Part shown: positions 60,830-64,000 of the stretch, piece after piece
Position numbering within the stretch: the first letter of the stretch is position 1
How the letters are laid out: each line of letters begins with the position of its first letter
From: Alicyclobacillus suci
GTDB lineage: Bacteria; Bacillota; Bacilli; Alicyclobacillales; Alicyclobacillaceae
DNA length: 64,000 nucleotides
Reading direction: 5' to 3'
Assembly: GCF_017329615.1 (NCBI RefSeq)
Contig: NZ_JAFMTW010000018.1
Span: 1 to 64,000, forward strand
The notes under the pieces: model-generated
Seen by the model: only the letters and a program-made list of their open reading frames with translations
Told to the model about the DNA's origin: nothing
Database searches by the model: none
Program-made: the position numbers and the translations under genes

Positions 60830-61674
60830 TTCCAATCAATCCAAATTTGCGCGGAAAAGTTGCGGTCGTCACAGGCGGGAGCGGTGTGCTGTGTGGCGCC
60901 ATGGCCGTGGAATTGGGCCGACAGGGTGCCAAAGTGGCCGTGTTAAATCGCACGGCTGAGACGGGGGAACGCGTCGCGCGCGAAATTCGCGAGGCGGGCG
61001 GCGAGGCGATTGCTGTCGCGTGCGACGTACTGGATGTCGACAGCGTGCGCCGGGCAGAGGAAGTCGTCCGCAAGGAACTTGGGCCGTGCGATATTCTCAT
61101 CAACGGCGCAGGCGGCAATCACCCAAAAGGCACGACGACCAACGAAATCTTTCGGCAAGAAGATCTCGATAACCCGGAGGTGACTTCCTTTTTCGATCTC
61201 GCCACCGACGGCATCGACTTCGTCTTCCGCCTGAATTTCTTAGGTTCTCTCATTCCGACGCAAGTGTTCGCGAAGATGATGGTGAACCGAGCGGGTACGA
61301 CGATTATCAACATGTCGTCGATGAGCGCCCCGAGTCCGATGACGAAGGTTCCTGCTTATAGTGCGGCCAAGGCGGCCATTGAGAACTTTACGAAGTGGCT
61401 GGCGGTGCATCTGGCGGAATCGGGCATTCGCGTGAACGCCATCGCACCGGGATTCTTCCTGACCAAGCAGAATGAGAAACTGCTGACCAACGAAGATGGG
61501 TCGCTGACGGAACGCTCGCACAAAATTATCTCGCACACGCCTATGCGGCGCTTTGGCAAACCTGTTGACCTACTTGGAACCCTGCTGTGGCTGGTTGATG
61601 AGAATATGTCCGGCTTCGTGACAGGCATTACCATTCCCGTAGACGGAGGCTTCATGGCGTACTCTGGCGTGTGA
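60826..61674 (+). CDS. uxuB: SDR-type D-mannonate oxidoreductase
   Basis: 282-residue short-chain dehydrogenase. [19 protein letters not shown] is the cofactor loop, [12 protein letters not shown] replaces the usual NNAG, and [11 protein letters not shown] holds the catalytic Tyr/Lys. GGNHP after NGAG is typical of the fructuronate/mannonate SDR of Bacillus (YjmF). It reduces D-fructuronate to D-mannonate. ATG overlaps the uxuA stop as ATGA. Last gene of the hexuronate operon; no uronate isomerase (uxaC) is in the window. Confidence 0.88.
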   Translation: MIPINPNLRGKVAVVTGGSGVLCGAMAVELGRQGAKVAVLNRTAETGERVAREIREAGGEAIAVACDVLDVDSVRRAEEVVRKELGPCDILINGAGGNHPKGTTTNEIFRQEDLDNPEVTSFFDLATDGIDFVFRLNFLGSLIPTQVFAKMMVNRAGTTIINMSSMSAPSPMTKVPAYSAAKAAIENFTKWLAVHLAESGIRVNAIAPGFFLTKQNEKLLTNEDGSLTERSHKIISHTPMRRFGKPVDLLGTLLWLVDENMSGFVTGITIPVDGGFMAYSGV

Positions 61675-61721
61675 GTGCGTCGGGTGGCTCGTCGGGTCGT
61701 CGGTACAGATTGCACAGATAG

Positions 61722-61761
61722 ACGGGATTCGCTGCGATGGCGTGGCGAATCCCGCTTTTGT
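61722..61761 (+). terminator. intrinsic terminator after uxuB
   Basis: Perfect CGGGATTCGC / GCGAATCCCG arms followed by CTTTTGTT. Confidence 0.85.
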
Positions 61762-61871
61762 TGGTCAGGCAGACTGTGCGCTAGGCGTTTTGGCGGATGA
61801 CAGCCAGCGTCATTTGATTGCGAGCGGATCATTTGCTGCAAATGAATACAGAATATTATTCGAGTTAGTAA

Positions 61872-61877
61872 TATAAT
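61872..61877 (+). promoter_or_regulatory. possible -10 box before pxpB
   Basis: TATAAT in an AT-rich stretch about 115 bases before pxpB. No good -35 partner is visible, so the call is weak. Confidence 0.35.
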
Positions 61878-61990
61878 AAATTTAATATGGTAGATTGCTC
61901 GTTCGCTCGCTCGCATTGCCATGGTACCTATTCAATCGCGAAAGGAAATTCGCTATTTTGTCGCTGAAATCGATGGAGGGGTGCAAACTG

Positions 61991-62677
61991 TTGGATTTTT
62001 ATCCGCTTGGTGATGCGGCCGTCGTCATCCGCGTTGGCAGCGAGATCAACATCGCGAACCATCGAACGGTGATGGCACTCGTTTCGTATCTTGAAGATCA
62101 CCCGTTTCCCGGGATGGTGGAATGTGTTCCGTCGTTCACGACGGTGACTGCGTTTTACGACGTGATGCAAATCACGTATGACGAAGTGATTGCGCAATTC
62201 AAAGGTTTGGAAGACCAAATTGTGACCGGGACGGACGAATCTTCGAAGACGGTAGAGATTCCGGTGTGCTATGGCGGCGAATTTGGTCCTGATCTCGAAG
62301 CGGTCGCTCGTCACAACCACTTGACGCCCGATGAGGTCATCGCGATTCATACTGGAGCGGATTATCTCGTTTATATGATTGGATTTGCTCCAGGGTTTCC
62401 GTATATCGGGGGGATGAGTGAGAAAATTGCCACGCCCAGGCTCCCGTCGCCCCGTTTGGCGATTCCTCCAGGGACCGTTGGCATCGCTGGCGCACAAACG
62501 GGCGTCTACCCAATTGAGACGCCAGGCGGTTGGCGCCTGATTGGTCGCACGCCCTTGGCGTTGTTTCGGCCGAAAGAGCACCCGCCAACCTTGCTTCGCG
62601 CCGGGGACCATGTGCGTTTTTACGCCATTACAGAGGATGAATATCAGCTCATGTTAGAGGAGTTTTCAAGAAATTGA
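61991..62677 (+). CDS. pxpB: 5-oxoprolinase subunit PxpB
   Basis: 228-residue protein of the KipI/PxpB family, part of the ATP-dependent 5-oxoprolinase that opens 5-oxoproline to glutamate. DFYPLGDAAVVIRVG at the start, YMIGFAPGFPYIGGM and RLAIPPGTVGIAGAQTGVYP are family landmarks. TTG at 61991 is used because GGAGGGG lies 8 bases upstream; ATG 61973 is an alternative. The next gene overlaps by 4 bases. Confidence 0.9.
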   Translation: MDFYPLGDAAVVIRVGSEINIANHRTVMALVSYLEDHPFPGMVECVPSFTTVTAFYDVMQITYDEVIAQFKGLEDQIVTGTDESSKTVEIPVCYGGEFGPDLEAVARHNHLTPDEVIAIHTGADYLVYMIGFAPGFPYIGGMSEKIATPRLPSPRLAIPPGTVGIAGAQTGVYPIETPGGWRLIGRTPLALFRPKEHPPTLLRAGDHVRFYAITEDEYQLMLEEFSRN

Positions 62678-63678
62678 TTAGGGTCCTACATTCCGGAATG
62701 CTGACGACAATTCAAGATTTGGGCCGATTCGGCTTTCAAAAGTATGGCGTGATTGTCAGTGGCGCCATGGACGCATTTGCTCTGAAAGTTGCTAATGTAC
62801 TCGTCGGCAACCGCGAAAATACGGCGGCGCTCGAGATGACGCTACTTGGCCCTTCGCTTTTATTCGAGGAAGATTGCCTCATTGCTATCACGGGCTTTGG
62901 CATGACGGGGATGATTGACGACAGAGTTGTTCCGACATGGCGTCCTGTATACGTCCGCGCGGGCAGTACGCTAACTTTCAAGTCGACGACGGATGGCTGC
63001 CGAGCCTACTTGGCCGTCGAAGGTGGTTTTCGCGTCCCGATGGTGATGAACAGCGCGAGTACATATCTGAAGGCTGCCATTGGAGGATACGAAGGCCGTG
63101 CACTGCGACAAGGCGACGTCTTACAGATGGGCGATGCCGTCGAACGCCCCCTGATTGCTAAAGGCACTTTATCGGTGATGGCTCGCGAATCGCGATTTGC
63201 CTACCCAAACTGGTCTGTCAGCAAAGACATGCTGCCGAGGTATCAGGGCAATCCAGTCCTCCGCGTGATTCCAGGCGGACAATTTGAGGATTTCACAGAG
63301 GCGTCGCGCAAGGTGTTGTTGGGGGAGCGGTTTGAGGTGTCGTCGAGATCGGATAGGATGGGATACCGCTTGTCTGGACCGTCACTTGAGTTGACAGAGC
63401 AGGTGGAACTGATTTCCGAGGCAGTCACGGCGGGGACCGTGCAGGTCCCGTCGGACGGAAACCCAATCATTCTTCTTGCAGATAGGCAGACGATAGGGGG
63501 CTATCCGAAAATCGCGCAAGTGATTCAAGCTGATCTCCCCATCATCGCCCAGGTCCGCCCAGGGCAAAGGGTCGGTTTTGAACTGGTCACGTTGGATCAG
63601 GCTCAGCGCTGGCTCCGAGAACAGCACCAGAATATCAATCGTTTGAAGGCTTCGCTTAAACATTTATCCGAAAGGTAG
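62674..63678 (+). CDS. pxpC: 5-oxoprolinase subunit PxpC
   Basis: 334-residue biotin-dependent carboxyltransferase-like protein (KipA/PxpC). VLHSGMLTTIQDLGRFGFQK, SGAMDAFALKVAN, YLAVEGGF, LRVIPGGQFEDF, SRSDRMGYRLSG and IILLADRQTIGGYPKIA are typical. TTG start overlapping the pxpB stop by 4 bases, a sign of coupled translation. Confidence 0.92.
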   Translation: MIRVLHSGMLTTIQDLGRFGFQKYGVIVSGAMDAFALKVANVLVGNRENTAALEMTLLGPSLLFEEDCLIAITGFGMTGMIDDRVVPTWRPVYVRAGSTLTFKSTTDGCRAYLAVEGGFRVPMVMNSASTYLKAAIGGYEGRALRQGDVLQMGDAVERPLIAKGTLSVMARESRFAYPNWSVSKDMLPRYQGNPVLRVIPGGQFEDFTEASRKVLLGERFEVSSRSDRMGYRLSGPSLELTEQVELISEAVTAGTVQVPSDGNPIILLADRQTIGGYPKIAQVIQADLPIIAQVRPGQRVGFELVTLDQAQRWLREQHQNINRLKASLKHLSER

Positions 63679-63684
63679 GGATTG

Positions 63685-64000
63685 ATGATGTTTCGTCTCG
63701 ATATCAACTGCGACATGGGAGAAAGTTTTGGTGTGTATAAGCTTGGAACGGACGCTGAAATTTTAGATTTCGTGACGTCTGCCAACGTGGCGTGCGGATT
63801 TCACGGAGGGGATCCGGCATCCATGCGCAAGACAGTCGCGTTGGCCCTGGAAAAAGGTGTGGCGATTGGCGCGCATCCGGGCTTGCCGGACCTCGTCGGG
63901 TTCGGGCGCAGAAACATGGCAATTAGCCCAGAGGAAGCGTACGACATGGTCGTTTATCAAATCGGTGCACTCTACGGATTCGTCAAAGCCCAGGGCGGCA
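63685..64000 (+). CDS. pxpA: 5-oxoprolinase subunit PxpA, 3'-partial
   Basis: LamB/YcsF family protein running off the window. [14 protein letters not shown] with the metal-binding Asp, [14 protein letters not shown] and [16 protein letters not shown] are diagnostic. AAGGTAGGG precedes two ATGs, at 63685 and 63688. It completes the pxpB-pxpC-pxpA set, with about 105 residues visible of roughly 250. Confidence 0.92.
   Translation, partial: MMFRLDINCDMGESFGVYKLGTDAEILDFVTSANVACGFHGGDPASMRKTVALALEKGVAIGAHPGLPDLVGFGRRNMAISPEEAYDMVVYQIGALYGFVKAQGG

Noticed and set aside
1..64000. CRISPR arrays, rRNA operons and intact insertion sequences
   Set aside because: No repeat-spacer pattern, rRNA core sequence or transposase was seen; tandem repeats found are short and without spacers.

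Overview
The window looks like a chromosomal stretch of a spore-forming member of the Bacillota, most like Alicyclobacillus or a close relative. This is an inference from strong AGGAGG-type ribosome sites with frequent GTG and TTG starts, a CotF-like spore coat protein, a class Ib ribonucleotide reductase set, CcpA-type cre sites, an OhrR/Ohr pair and B. subtilis-type hexuronate genes. No 16S rRNA or ribosomal gene is present to settle it.

Layout, left to right. (1) 1-2600: sugar-acid cassette with a 5'-truncated SDR, an FAH-family hydrolase and a KDG permease. (2) 2760-8094: WrbA, a frameshifted LigB-type dioxygenase pseudogene, then a cobalamin riboswitch with terminator in front of nrdI-nrdE-nrdF. 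(3) 8108-17000: a divergent peptide-binding lipoprotein, a tRNA-Asn/tRNA-Gln operon, a coat protein, and a LysE exporter / YqcI-YcgG protein / APC permease / DUF1989 group that may handle guanidino or amino compounds; then an HDO-fold redox enzyme and tRNA-Gly. (4) 17100-32140: an aromatic-acid catabolic island with an IclR regulator, FAD monooxygenase, a decayed second IclR gene, MFS porter, DapA-family enzyme, FAH hydrolase, gentisate-dioxygenase-like cupin, LysR regulator, Rieske oxygenase, zinc dehydrogenase, extradiol dioxygenase, dihydroxyphthalate-decarboxylase-like protein and AAHS transporter. Matching inverted repeats and several cre sites suggest IclR plus CcpA control.

(5) 32187-33120: Ohr and OhrR with an operator. 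(6) 33150-41275: a DnaA-box-rich gap, a c-di-GMP-I riboswitch before a chemoreceptor, then a one-module NRPS (partial C, A, T, reductase) with its own Sfp-type PPTase and a GH130-like enzyme. (7) 41384-45542: Ldh2-type dehydrogenase, MFS porter and SMP-30 lactonase with a convergent GntR/FCD regulator. (8) 45770-56154: a regular array of four DnaA boxes, then an AraR-like regulator divergent from a mannoside operon (sugar-binding lipoprotein, two permeases, GH38 alpha-mannosidase, sugar isomerase, Gfo/Idh/MocA oxidoreductase). (9) 56316-61674: hexuronate module of sugar porter, kdgK, kdgA, uxuA and uxuB, with a shared palindromic operator in two promoters. (10) 61991-end: pxpB-pxpC-pxpA for 5-oxoproline hydrolysis, pxpA cut by the window edge.

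Most of the window is accessory carbon catabolism, each block with its own local regulator or riboswitch. The most unusual parts are the mixed phthalate/gentisate-type aromatic island with a decaying duplicate regulator, the stand-alone reductase-terminated NRPS, the guanidino-like group, B12 control over a B12-independent reductase, and two intergenic DnaA-box clusters.
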